DNA of 64,000 bases from CAWHMN01 sp051001135 (lineage in GTDB: Bacteria > Acidobacteriota > Terriglobia > Terriglobales > Acidobacteriaceae). The notes under the pieces were generated by a model. That model searched no databases, was not told where the DNA came from, and was given only the letters and a program-made list of their open reading frames with translations. Each line of letters begins with the position of its first letter. Position 1 is the first letter of the stretch. The DNA is taken from contig JBPCNO010000047.1 in the NCBI GenBank assembly GCA_051001135.1, positions 1 to 64,000 of the forward strand, read 5' to 3'. Below are positions 15,381 through 24,057 of the stretch, one piece after another. Position numbers and translations under genes: made by a program.

Positions 15381-17090
15381 CTAATCCTGGCGGCCCTGCG
15401 GCCAAACGATCGAGGATGCCTGCTGCTCCCAATCTTCGACGAAGCGAGCGTAGCGTGCTTCGACCGCGGCGCGCTTGATCTTGAGCGTCGGCGTCACCAG
15501 CGCGCTCGCCATGTTCCAGGGTCCTTTCACCAGCGCCAGGAAGGCGAGGCGCTCATGCGGATCGAGGGTAGCGTTCGCCTGCATCAAGCTCTCTGCGAGC
15601 GTCTGCTCGATAGCCCTGCGCTGGGCCGGGTCCGCGGCGAGCTTTTCGTAGTCAGGGGCCAGCACCGCGACGGCGAACGGATGCACGCGGCCGCTCCCCA
15701 TCACGCAGGAAGCCTCGATCGCCGGGTGGGCGCTGAGCAGCTTCTCGATCGGCACGGGCGCGACGTACTTGCCCTTGCTGGTCTTGAATGACTCTTTGAG
15801 GCGGCCAATGATCTTGAGTTGGCCGTCGGCGTTCATCTCTCCCAGGTCGCCGGTGCGGAAGAAGCCGTCATCCGTAAAGCACGCGGCGGTGCCCAGCGGA
15901 TCCTTGAGGTAGCCGATCATGTTCATCTCGCTACGCATCAGCACCTCGCCATCGGAGCCGATTCTGACTTCGACACTCTGCAAGGCCGGGCCGACATAGC
16001 CAAGCTGAAATGAGCCGGGAGGCGGAGCGTGGGTGATGCCGGTCTCCGTCAGGCCGTAGCCTTCTATTAGATCGAGGCCCAGCTTGCGATACCAGGTGAG
16101 GATCTCCGTCGCCAGCGGCGCGGCGCCCGAGGCGGCGAAGCGAACCTTGTCGAGCCCGAGCTCTCGAAGGATCTTCTTCTGCACGATGCGCTTGACCACC
16201 GGGATGCGCAGGAGCCGATTGAGCTTTTGCTGCGGCACCTTCGCGAGCACACCCTGACGAAAGCGCATGTAGAGCCGGGGCACGGAAAAGAAGAGCGTGG
16301 GACGCGCGCGCTGCAGGTCGGCGACGAAGGTCTCGAGCGAGTCGCCGAAGAAGACCTGAAAGCCGACGTGGAGCCCGAGCGCTTCCACGATGCCACGTTC
16401 CGCTATATGTGCCAGTGGAAGATACGAAAAGATGCGTTCTTCGCTGGTGAAGCCGCCGAGCTGCGCGATGTCCCGGCCCATGTGGGCAAAGGTGCGAAAG
16501 GGATGCATCACTCCCTTGGGCGTGCCGGTGGTGCCGGAGGTATAGATGATGGTGGCCAGGTCTTCCGCGGACCGGATGGGATTGCTCTTGAGCGGCGGGT
16601 GCTGAGCAACGATGTCGCTCCAGTTGAGATCCGCCCCGGCGGCCGTTGGATCTTCCGCCGCGGGCGCAGTGGGGAAGCGGATGCACTGGATCCCTGGAGG
16701 AATGCCGCCGCGCATGGCCTCGCGGTCATCGACGGCTCCGATGAAGAGGGCCTTTGGCTCGCAATGGTTCAGCAGCTCGCGGACGGAAGCGGAGAGCAGC
16801 GATGGATAAATGGGAACGGTGACGAAGCCGGCCATCCAGACGGCCATCTCGGCCATGATCCACCAGGCACAGTTACGGGAGAGGATGACGATGCGCGAGC
16901 CCGGCTCCCAATCCTGCTGCTGCAGGTAAGCGGCCATGCGGCGCGATTCGTTGACCGCCTGGGCCCACGTCCACTCGTGCAACTGGCCACCGGTATGGGG
17001 CTGCGTCAGGAATGGCTTGTCCCCGCGCTCTTTCTCCCAGTGGTAGATGCGTTGAAGCGGTAGATCTCCGTCAGAAAGCGTGTCGCTCAT
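15381..17090 (-). CDS. fadD: Long-chain fatty acid--CoA ligase (AMP-binding)
   Basis: 569 residues of the acyl-CoA synthetase family. It activates fatty acids through acyl-AMP to acyl-CoA for beta-oxidation. The P-loop signature TIIYTSGTTGTPKGVMHP, the core EGYGLTETG, and the hinge region FFRTGDLGEMNADGQLKIIGR and KGKYVAPVPIE are all present. Phe/Trp-rich segments (SYLPLAHIAERG) match the long-chain FACS group close to FAA15. It begins 57 bases after etfA and is followed by a hydrolase, so it sits in the ETF operon downstream of the TetR-type operator at 21003. Chain-length preference cannot be read from sequence. Confidence 0.88.
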   Translation of the reverse strand: MSDTLSDGDLPLQRIYHWEKERGDKPFLTQPHTGGQLHEWTWAQAVNESRRMAAYLQQQDWEPGSRIVILSRNCAWWIMAEMAVWMAGFVTVPIYPSLLSASVRELLNHCEPKALFIGAVDDREAMRGGIPPGIQCIRFPTAPAAEDPTAAGADLNWSDIVAQHPPLKSNPIRSAEDLATIIYTSGTTGTPKGVMHPFRTFAHMGRDIAQLGGFTSEERIFSYLPLAHIAERGIVEALGLHVGFQVFFGDSLETFVADLQRARPTLFFSVPRLYMRFRQGVLAKVPQQKLNRLLRIPVVKRIVQKKILRELGLDKVRFAASGAAPLATEILTWYRKLGLDLIEGYGLTETGITHAPPPGSFQLGYVGPALQSVEVRIGSDGEVLMRSEMNMIGYLKDPLGTAACFTDDGFFRTGDLGEMNADGQLKIIGRLKESFKTSKGKYVAPVPIEKLLSAHPAIEASCVMGSGRVHPFAVAVLAPDYEKLAADPAQRRAIEQTLAESLMQANATLDPHERLAFLALVKGPWNMASALVTPTLKIKRAAVEARYARFVEDWEQQASSIVWPQGRQD

Positions 17091-17147
17091 AGATACGGCT
17101 TCTCTGGTGCGTCTTGCGCGCGCACCTCTCGTACCAAGGGAATTGGT

Positions 17148-18131
17148 CTAACTTTGCTTCGCCTTCTGCACGGCCGCCGAGAGTGCGGGCACGATCTCAA
17201 ACAGATCGCCGACGATGCCGTAGTCAGCCACCTCAAAGATAGGCGCGTTCTCGTCCTTGTTGATGGCGACGATAGTCTTCGAACCCTTCATGCCAACCAG
17301 GTGCTGGATGGCGCCGGAGATGCCGACCGCAACATAGAGTTTAGGCGAGACCGTCTGCCCGGAGCTGCCGACCTGCCGCTCCATCGGCAACCAGCCGTTG
17401 TCGCAGATGGGCCGCGAGGCGGCAATCTCCGCACCCAGCGCCTGGGCCAGCTCCTCGATCATGGGCAGGTTATCCTGCTCCTTGATCCCGCGGCCCACGG
17501 AGACGATGATGGGAGCGGAGCTGAGGTCGACCGTCTGCGCGGATTCACGGAAGGGCTCGCTGGGTTTGGTGCGGATGGCGGATGCATCGAGCTGCGGTGC
17601 AAAGGTTTCGATCTCCGTCGACCCGGCTTCGAGCATATCGGCGCGGAACGCCCCCGCCTGCACGGAGATGAAGCGCGGCCCCGGGCCCAGATGACGGTAG
17701 TCCGCGTTGAGCTTGCCTTGCAGGAGTTGCCGCACGAAAACCGGCGTCTCGCCATCCGTGGACAGACCGATCACGTCGGCGACCAGCACCTCGTCAAAAC
17801 GCGTGGCCAGCCGCGGCCCGAAGTCGCGGACCTGATAGGTGTGCGGGAAGACAACGAAAGACGGTTCGATTTTGCGGATGAGCTGCTCCAAAGCCAGAAC
17901 GTAACCGTCTGAGGTGTAATTGCGCAGCAGCTCGTGCTGCACAAGATAACCCCTGGAGGCCTTCTTCGCAGCCATCTCCGGCTGCAGAGTGCCAAGGTCC
18001 GCGCCGAGCGCGGCGGTCATCAACGGTTCACCGCTGCCGGCAGCCAGCGCCTGACCGGCGGCGAGCGCTTCCCAAGAGGTGCGGCTCCAGTTGCCGCCAC
18101 GATGTTCAAAGACTACAAGGACGCCACTCAT
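17148..18131 (-). CDS. etfA: Electron transfer flavoprotein alpha subunit
   Basis: 327 residues. ETF alpha carries FAD and passes electrons from acyl-CoA dehydrogenases to a membrane quinone reductase. The C-terminal FAD domain shows VSVGRGIKEQDN, GAEIAASRPICDNGWLPMERQVGSSGQTV and the conserved YVAVGISGAIQHLVGMKGS. Its ATG overlaps the etfB stop as ATGA (18128-18131), so the two subunits are translationally coupled. Upstream is the membrane oxidoreductase that would receive its electrons, downstream an acyl-CoA ligase. The operon thus covers fatty-acid activation and electron disposal. Confidence 0.93.
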   Translation of the reverse strand: MSGVLVVFEHRGGNWSRTSWEALAAGQALAAGSGEPLMTAALGADLGTLQPEMAAKKASRGYLVQHELLRNYTSDGYVLALEQLIRKIEPSFVVFPHTYQVRDFGPRLATRFDEVLVADVIGLSTDGETPVFVRQLLQGKLNADYRHLGPGPRFISVQAGAFRADMLEAGSTEIETFAPQLDASAIRTKPSEPFRESAQTVDLSSAPIIVSVGRGIKEQDNLPMIEELAQALGAEIAASRPICDNGWLPMERQVGSSGQTVSPKLYVAVGISGAIQHLVGMKGSKTIVAINKDENAPIFEVADYGIVGDLFEIVPALSAAVQKAKQS

Positions 18132-18898
18132 ATGATCCGCACCTCGAACTTCAGCTTCTCGACCAGCTTGGTCGCGGCCTCTGCCGGCGAGCCGCCGATC
18201 ATCTCGGTTTCCTTTTTCTTTCCCGGCATGTACACGCGGTCGAGGGTGATGGCCGCCTTCTTGGGCGAGCCGATGTCTCCGGCGGAGACGCGGCGCACTT
18301 CCTTGGTCTTGGCCTTCTTGATGCCCATCAACGTAGCGTAACGAAGTTTGCTGATGCCAGACTGAATGGTCAATAGCGCGGGCAGCGGCATCTCGATGTG
18401 CTGAAACCAGCCGTCTTCCAGCTCGCGCTTGACCTTGAGGCCCCCGTCGACCACTTCCACCTGCATGATGATGGTGGAGTGCGGGATGCCGAGCAGTTCT
18501 GCCATCACCACGCCAGTCTGGCCCAGGCCGAGGTCGTCGGATTGCAGGCCGGTGAGGATGAGGTCGGCGTTTTCCCCGCGCACCGCTTCCGCCAGCCGCT
18601 GCGCGATGCCCAGCGTGTCGAGGGTCGCGAGATCGTCGCACTCGATGTGAATGGCGCGGTCCGCGCCCTTGGCCAGCGCCTCCCGGATGGTCTGTCCGGC
18701 GCGTTCCGGGCCGGCACAGAGCACGACCACCTCGCCGCCGTTCTTCTCCTTGAGTTGCAGCGCCTCTTCCAGTGCGTAGGCGTCCGGTTCATTGATCTCG
18801 AAGCTGAGGTCTTCTTCGTCAATCCATTTGCCATTGCCGTCGATGCGCACGGCGCTGTCGCGCGCGGGCACCTGCTTGATGGCTACGATGATCTTCAT
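18128..18898 (-). CDS. etfB: Electron transfer flavoprotein beta subunit
   Basis: 256 residues. The first strand MKIIVAIKQVPARDSAVRID, the INEPDAYALEEALQLKE segment, the AMP-binding GLQSDDLGLGQTGVVMAELL and IKKAKTKEVRRVS near the C-terminus fit the ETF beta family. It binds AMP and the recognition loop docks onto acyl-CoA dehydrogenases. The ATG overlaps the stop of the upstream Fe-S oxidoreductase (ATGA at 18895-18898) and its own stop overlaps etfA the same way, giving a tightly coupled three-gene set. Confidence 0.93.
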   Translation of the reverse strand: MKIIVAIKQVPARDSAVRIDGNGKWIDEEDLSFEINEPDAYALEEALQLKEKNGGEVVVLCAGPERAGQTIREALAKGADRAIHIECDDLATLDTLGIAQRLAEAVRGENADLILTGLQSDDLGLGQTGVVMAELLGIPHSTIIMQVEVVDGGLKVKRELEDGWFQHIEMPLPALLTIQSGISKLRYATLMGIKKAKTKEVRRVSAGDIGSPKKAAITLDRVYMPGKKKETEMIGGSPAEAATKLVEKLKFEVRII

Positions 18899-20859
18899 GA
18901 TGGGCGTGGCTCCAGTGGTGCGGTTGTCGCCGGCAGACGCTCGCCCAGGGACCGAGCGGCGATCTGCGCGATGTCGAGCAGTTGCGGTGGCGCGTCGCTG
19001 GTGGCGGCCAGCGCATCGCGAAACATGGTGGCGCAGAAGGGGCAGGCCGCGCCCACGATGCTGGCTCCGGTAGCGGCCAGTTCTTTCGCGCGGACGTGAT
19101 TGATGCGCTCGCCCTTCTCCTCGCCGAGAAAGACCAGCCCTCCGCCGGCGCCGCAGCAGAAGCTGCGTTCGCGGGCGCGGGGTGGATCGATCACGGTTCC
19201 GGAGCGCGCCAGCACCTCGCGCGGCTCGTCGTAGACGCCGCGGTAGCGGCCCAGATAGCAGGGATCGTGATAGACGATGGACGGCCCGTCTTCGGTCTTC
19301 GGCAGCTTGTCCTGATGCATCGCCATGAACTCGCTGTGGTGAAGGATCTCCGGCGCCGGCCCGATCTCCGCCCAGTCCTTCGAGATGCTGCGCACGCAGT
19401 GGGGGCAGATGGAGACGATCTTGGTGACTTTGTTCTGTTTCAGTATTTCGAGGTTCTGCTCGACCAATTGCTGAAACACGAGATCGTTGCCCAGCCGCCG
19501 CACCGGATCGCCGGTGCACTTCTCCTTCTTGAGCACGCCGAAGCTGGTGCCGAGGTACTGCATCACCTGTGCAAAGGAGGCGATGATCTCGCGTCCCTGC
19601 GGATCGTACGCGCCCATGCAACCCAGCCACAGGCAGTATTCCTGCGAGCCGTCGAAGATGGGGAGATTCTGCTTCTTGACAAACTTGTCGCGTTCCATCG
19701 CGCTCATGCCCAGCGCGTTGCCATTCCGTTCGAGCGCCAGGAAGAGCTTGGTGCCGTGCTCGTCCTCCCACGTGCCGGTATTGACCGCGCCGCGTCGCAT
19801 GCCAATGATGATGGGCAGGTGCTCGATGCCCACCGGACACTGGTATTCGCATGCGCCGCAGGTAGTGCATTGGAAGAGCGCCTCCTGCGATTCATATTTG
19901 CCGATGAGCGGCTCCTCCGACTGCGGGCCGAACTCGTTCAGATAGCCGCGCGCGCCCAGGATGATCTGCTTGGGATTGAGCAGCTTGCCGGTTGTCGAGG
20001 CAGGGCAATGCTCGGTGCAGCGGCCGCATTCCACGCAGGAGTAGGCCTGTAGGGAGGCAAGCTGCGTAAGATCCTTGCCCGCTACCAGGCCGAAGTCCTC
20101 GTCGCCGGCGAGCGGCGGAATGTAGCTGAACCCTCCGCGCGAAAGGAAGATGGTGATGGGGCTGAGCACCAGGTGCAGGTGCTTGGTGTGCGGGATCAGC
20201 GGCAGGAAGACGAGAATGCAGAGTGTGTGCACCCACCACAGAATCTTGGCGCTGGGCGCCGTATCCGGCACAAAAAATGCTGCGAGGTACGTGATCATCA
20301 GCAGGAAAATGAGACCCGCGATCACGCCCGATTCATAGGAGACCTTGCGGCCCAGCCAGATGGGCCGCACGAAGAAGCGGCGCACGAAGAGCCCGGCAAT
20401 CGACACGGCAACCAGCAGCGCGAAGATCGCGGCAAACCAGTAGTAGAAGCCGCCGACCCACCCCGCCGGGTCGAGAAACGGAAGGTGGAAGCCCGCGGCG
20501 AAGTGGTTGAGCGAGACCAGCGCGAAGGCGCAGAATCCCCAGAACACAAAGGCATGCGCCAGGCCGGGCAGCGGACGTTCCTTGATCACCTTGGCCTGGC
20601 ACAGCACCTCCCAGAAGAAGTCCCAGACGCGGCGGCCGAGCGGACGCAAGGAGAAATCAGCGTCCTTCTTGGAGTGGAAGATCCGGCTGAGCACGGGGCC
20701 GAAGCGCGCAAAGAACCCAACGATCCCCAGGATGGTGAGCACGCCCAGAAGGACCGTCTCAGCGAAGGTAAAGGACGGCGGCTCCGCGTACCGCACCGTC
20801 AGCATTGCGCTCATCGCCAGATGGACAGCCATTGCGCTCATCGCCAGATGGACAGCCAT
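18895..20859 (-). CDS. etfD: Membrane ETF:menaquinone oxidoreductase (EMO/EtfD-type Fe-S protein)
   Basis: 654 residues. The N-terminal part has about five membrane helices with several His that could bind haem b, as in NarI/DsrM-like domains. Then come two [4Fe-4S] motifs (CVECGRCTEHCP from about residue 275; CTTCGACEYQCP from about 331) and a C-terminal HdrD-like part with CCG motifs (SFCCGAGGG). The same architecture is described as EMO in Geobacter and EtfD in mycobacteria, which pass electrons from ETF to menaquinone. Overlap with etfB makes this assignment strong. The start is uncertain because a 27-bp tandem duplication gives several in-frame ATGs; 20859 was chosen, with GTG at 20886 and later ATGs as alternatives. 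Confidence 0.87.
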   Translation of the reverse strand: MAVHLAMSAMAVHLAMSAMLTVRYAEPPSFTFAETVLLGVLTILGIVGFFARFGPVLSRIFHSKKDADFSLRPLGRRVWDFFWEVLCQAKVIKERPLPGLAHAFVFWGFCAFALVSLNHFAAGFHLPFLDPAGWVGGFYYWFAAIFALLVAVSIAGLFVRRFFVRPIWLGRKVSYESGVIAGLIFLLMITYLAAFFVPDTAPSAKILWWVHTLCILVFLPLIPHTKHLHLVLSPITIFLSRGGFSYIPPLAGDEDFGLVAGKDLTQLASLQAYSCVECGRCTEHCPASTTGKLLNPKQIILGARGYLNEFGPQSEEPLIGKYESQEALFQCTTCGACEYQCPVGIEHLPIIIGMRRGAVNTGTWEDEHGTKLFLALERNGNALGMSAMERDKFVKKQNLPIFDGSQEYCLWLGCMGAYDPQGREIIASFAQVMQYLGTSFGVLKKEKCTGDPVRRLGNDLVFQQLVEQNLEILKQNKVTKIVSICPHCVRSISKDWAEIGPAPEILHHSEFMAMHQDKLPKTEDGPSIVYHDPCYLGRYRGVYDEPREVLARSGTVIDPPRARERSFCCGAGGGLVFLGEEKGERINHVRAKELAATGASIVGAACPFCATMFRDALAATSDAPPQLLDIAQIAARSLGERLPATTAPLEPRPS

Positions 20860-20860
20860 T
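20807..20860 (-). repeat. Two-copy 27-bp tandem repeat over the etfD start
   Basis: Two perfect 27-base copies (20807-20833 and 20834-20860) each encode MAVHLAMSA on the minus strand, so the N-terminus reads MAVHLAMSA twice. Since 27 is a multiple of three, copy-number change keeps the frame. Every copy brings two ATG codons. Confidence 0.85.
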
Positions 20861-21002
20861 CCGCTCACCCACACACTCCAGACCACGCTTCAGAAACGTT
20901 CAGACGCAACCTACTACCATGCCCCAGAAGATGGCTTTTTGTCACGGAGAGGGTCTCGCCAGGCTGGTTCTTCCACTGAATGCGGCGCAGAGCAGATGTG
21001 TC

Positions 21003-21018
21003 CTTGCCGATGGGTAAG
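21003..21018. promoter_or_regulatory. TetR-type operator upstream of etfD-etfBA
   Basis: CTTGCCGATGGGTAAG is an imperfect 6-4-6 palindrome of the form CTTACC-N4-GGTAAG (11 of 12 arm positions). It lies between the TetR gene stop (21042) and the etfD start, in promoter position for the ETF operon. Two more copies are at 24965 and 25041, beside other fatty-acid genes. Confidence 0.6.
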
Positions 21019-21041
21019 ATAACAACCGGCGGAAATAGGTG

Positions 21042-21806
21042 TCAAACGGCGCGGACGCCGCCCGCGCGTGACGATGGCTGCCGGCGGCTCGAGGTTGCGA
21101 TCCGGGTGGCAGTCGAGGAACCAGGCGAAGTTTTCTTGCGGGAGACATTCGTCTTTGGACGCGCGGTTTTGATCGCGGCGTGATTCTCCAGCCCCTGGGT
21201 CAGAATGGCGGCGAAGTCATTGGCGATCGCCTGCGGCTTCAGTTGCCCCTCGGGGGCATACCAGTTGCCGATCCAGTTGAGCGCGCCGCTGATGGCGAAG
21301 GCCACCAGCTTGGGGTTGCAGGGGCCGATCGACGCGTCTTCAATGCCCTCTTCGACGAAGGAGCGCAGCCTGTGGTCGATTCTGCGCTTGCGCCCGCGCA
21401 CTTCGGCACGCGTCTTGGGCGAGAGTTCGCCATCGTCCAGATGGGCCACGCAGCGTCCATAATCCACCGTCATCAGCACGGCATACGAGCGGATGAAGGA
21501 GCGAACTTTTTCCAGGCCATTCCCGGCCCGGCTGTCGATCTCTTCCAGTCCCGCCTCGATCAGATCCGTGCCCATGCGGTAACACTCCAGCAGCAGCTCT
21601 TCCTTGTTGCGGAAATAGTGATAGAGCGCGGGCTTGGTGATGTTGAGGCAGGCAGCGACATCGTCGAGCGAGGTGCGGCTGTAGCTGGTCTCCAGAAAAA
21701 GCCGCGCGGCCGTGCGCAACACGGTGTCGCGCTTGGTGTCGCGATCGCGGCTCCGTATAGTGAACGCTGGTTCCGGGAGCGGCGCGGTTGCTGGAGTCCT
21801 GGCCAT
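21042..21806 (-). CDS. TetR/AcrR-family regulator, probable fatty-acid degradation repressor
   Basis: 254 residues. The N-terminal TetR DNA-binding domain is clear (TVLRTAARLFLETSYSRTSL, then DDVAACLNITKPALYHYFRN, KEELL), and the C-terminal domain is helical (residues about 90-205; NWIGNWYAPEGQLKPQAIA). The last 45 residues are basic and Ser/Arg-rich, likely disordered. It sits between beta-oxidation units on the minus strand, immediately upstream of the etfD operon. Three related palindromes lie in the nearby promoters. This suggests an acyl-CoA-responsive repressor analogous to FadR/FabR-type TetR proteins; the ligand is inferred, not seen. Confidence 0.85.
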   Translation of the reverse strand: MARTPATAPLPEPAFTIRSRDRDTKRDTVLRTAARLFLETSYSRTSLDDVAACLNITKPALYHYFRNKEELLLECYRMGTDLIEAGLEEIDSRAGNGLEKVRSFIRSYAVLMTVDYGRCVAHLDDGELSPKTRAEVRGRKRRIDHRLRSFVEEGIEDASIGPCNPKLVAFAISGALNWIGNWYAPEGQLKPQAIANDFAAILTQGLENHAAIKTARPKTNVSRKKTSPGSSTATRIATSSRRQPSSRAGGVRAV

Positions 21807-21884
21807 GGGTCTGTCAGGGAGGATGGTATCAGCAGCCCGTCAGCCGAGGGCGGGAACGGTTGCGCCGAGAAATCGCCCGGGAAC

Positions 21885-21914
21885 GCAAAGAGGCGCCCGA
21901 AGACGCCTCTTTGC
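21885..21914 (-). terminator. Terminator between the GH-like gene and tetR
   Basis: GCAAAGAGGCG (21885-21895) and CGCCTCTTTGC (21904-21914) form a perfect 11-bp stem with an 8-base loop that contains TTCG on the minus strand. It lies 34 bases after the stop of the minus-strand GH-like gene. The T-run is short and inside the stem, so it could work in either direction. Confidence 0.75.
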
Positions 21915-21947
21915 CGTGCCGTGCGATAGAACCACTCGGAGCCGTTG

Positions 21948-23777
21948 TTATTTGATGGAGATTGCCTGCACCGAGTACGCCGGTACGGGGATATTGGTGG
22001 ATACGCTGGTGCCGCTCCGCGTCAGTGCGACCGAGGAGGAGCGAATCTGCTGGCCGTTGACGATCTGATAGAGCGTCCCACCTCCGGAGGTATAGCCGGT
22101 GTTGACCGCGCTGACATTCAGACTCGAGTAGGCCTGCCCGGTCGGGTTGATGATCAGGATGGAATCCTGTGTCGCGTTGAAGAAGGCTGACACCACCAGA
22201 CCGCCGCCAGCATTGCCGGGAGAGATCGAAGCCGCCATGTGGCCACCATTCGCTAGGCCCAGATACTTCGTTCCGGCGATGAGCTGATAAGTATAGTACT
22301 GCGGGTACGCCTGGGGCACGCTGCCGGCCACATAGAGACAATCCCGTGCCGCATCGATGGTGCCGATCAGACAGAAGTAGGGGTGAGCATTCGCGCCGAA
22401 GTAGACGATCTTGCCGGGCACGCTATAAGCGCCCGCATAGACGGTATTCAGCAGGTCTGCGACGTAGAGCGAGTTCCAGACAGGTGAAATTGTCGGGTTG
22501 TTCGCGCAGCAGTTCTTATTGAAGCTCCAGTTCAGGTTGTACTCGGTGATATCGATCGGCGTATGGATGCCGCCGGGCTGTTTACCGGCTGCGAGCATGC
22601 TGGATGCGATGAGATAGGTATTGCGCGGATCGACGTAGGCATCCTGCGTCCGCTGGTAGACGGACTGCACGCCGTAGAAGGTATCCCAGGTCGCGTTGAG
22701 TTCCTTGTTGCCGAACAGGTACTGGTGATAGCTGAGGAAATCCACGTAGGGAGCGGTCTTTGGGTTGGTGGTGAGCGCCTGAATCCAAGTGCGCTGGATG
22801 CCGGCCGTAACCGGACCGCCGATGTGGATGGTCTTACCATCCCTGGCCGCCTGTGCCTTCATCAGCGGCGCGGCCGCGGCGTAGAGGGTCTGGTAATCGG
22901 TGAGCTGATTGCCGCCCGGATCGCAGAGGGCGCCGGTGTTGGGCTCGTTCCAGATCTCATACTCGGTCACGATGCCGGGAAACTTCTGGTCCATGTGCGC
23001 GACATACAATGCCGCAAGCTTCGCCCAGGTGTTGACATTCGAGGGCATGGCGGTTGCGGGGGCCGTCTTGCAGGTTCCCGACTTCACCAGCCAGGATGGA
23101 GTCTGCACCAGTTGGACCATGATGTGCGTGCCGCCGGCGACGCCGATGGTCTGAAAGTTGTGATCGACCTTCTGCCAGAGCGGCGCGGAGACGGAAGCGG
23201 CCGTGGGAAACACGGCGGGCAGCTCGGCATAGAAACGCGCGTAGTTGAATCCGGCCGCTACGACCATATCGATATCCGCCTGATCGTGCAGGGAATCGAA
23301 GTGCTCGGCGCCAAACATGCCGGCAGGAATTGCATGGAGCGAGTTGGACCGCGAGCCGAAGTCGACGGCGACCTTGGAGTAGACCGTCACCCTGGAAGAT
23401 GAAGTTTGATGCGTGGAGCTGTCCATAGCGGTGACTGTATGGGTCCCCGGAGTGGTGGGTGCGGTATAGACGCCGGCGCCGGAAATAGTGCCTTTGGTGC
23501 TGCTGCCGCCCGCTTGGCCATCGACCGCGAAGGTGACGGCGTTCTTATCGGGCAGGCTATAAATCTGTCCCTGGAAGGTCTGGTGAGTTCCTGTCAGGAC
23601 CGCGGCGGTGCTGGGATAGACGGAGAATGTGGCGGCGGTGGTGTTCGGAGATACGGTGGCCGCGTTTGCGCCGGGCGCTGCATCGGGAGAAGGGACAGCC
23701 TGGGACAGGAGCAAAGAGGGGGCGAGAAACAGACACAGGCCGGCGGCGGCCTGCGCAATACGGGGGAGACGTGACAT
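21948..23777 (-). CDS. Secreted glycoside-hydrolase-like (clan GH-A fold) protein
   Basis: 609 residues with a signal peptide (MSRLPRIAQAAAGLCLFLAP...). An Ig-like domain (about 60-145, ending GAGVYTAPTTPGTHTVTA) leads into a TIM-barrel-like domain with Glu278 in EIWNEPN (acid/base position of clan GH-A) and Glu412 in DITEYN (nucleophile position), then a beta-sandwich ending PVPAYSVQAISIK. The barrel resembles GH39/GH51-type enzymes but the family is not certain. The start at 23777 follows GAGGTG; the frame extends further upstream without signal features. The C-terminal 500 residues have a close paralogue in the protein at 57613-61908. The protein probably acts on surface or plant-derived polysaccharide outside the cytoplasm. 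Confidence 0.78.
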   Translation of the reverse strand: MSRLPRIAQAAAGLCLFLAPSLLLSQAVPSPDAAPGANAATVSPNTTAATFSVYPSTAAVLTGTHQTFQGQIYSLPDKNAVTFAVDGQAGGSSTKGTISGAGVYTAPTTPGTHTVTAMDSSTHQTSSSRVTVYSKVAVDFGSRSNSLHAIPAGMFGAEHFDSLHDQADIDMVVAAGFNYARFYAELPAVFPTAASVSAPLWQKVDHNFQTIGVAGGTHIMVQLVQTPSWLVKSGTCKTAPATAMPSNVNTWAKLAALYVAHMDQKFPGIVTEYEIWNEPNTGALCDPGGNQLTDYQTLYAAAAPLMKAQAARDGKTIHIGGPVTAGIQRTWIQALTTNPKTAPYVDFLSYHQYLFGNKELNATWDTFYGVQSVYQRTQDAYVDPRNTYLIASSMLAAGKQPGGIHTPIDITEYNLNWSFNKNCCANNPTISPVWNSLYVADLLNTVYAGAYSVPGKIVYFGANAHPYFCLIGTIDAARDCLYVAGSVPQAYPQYYTYQLIAGTKYLGLANGGHMAASISPGNAGGGLVVSAFFNATQDSILIINPTGQAYSSLNVSAVNTGYTSGGGTLYQIVNGQQIRSSSVALTRSGTSVSTNIPVPAYSVQAISIK

Positions 23778-24057
23778 CAAAGGCACCTCTAATGCGGCAA
23801 AAAATTGAACGATGCAAGGCCCGCACATCTGGCGTTCCAAGGTTCCGCCAATGTTATCTCAGCTACAAACAATCTGTACTAGAAAGATATTGTCTGGAGG
23901 AAAGACAGGTCACCTGGCCGCCGGCTAATGCCGTAGGTTTCCGGATGCCGAGGTGAAACCGAAAGATCACTCGGGCCGCATCTGGAGGCGTGCGGCGGGA
24001 GGCGCGCGAGGAAACCGGCGTCGCCCTGATGGATGGAATAGCGAGTGCTCGCTGCGA

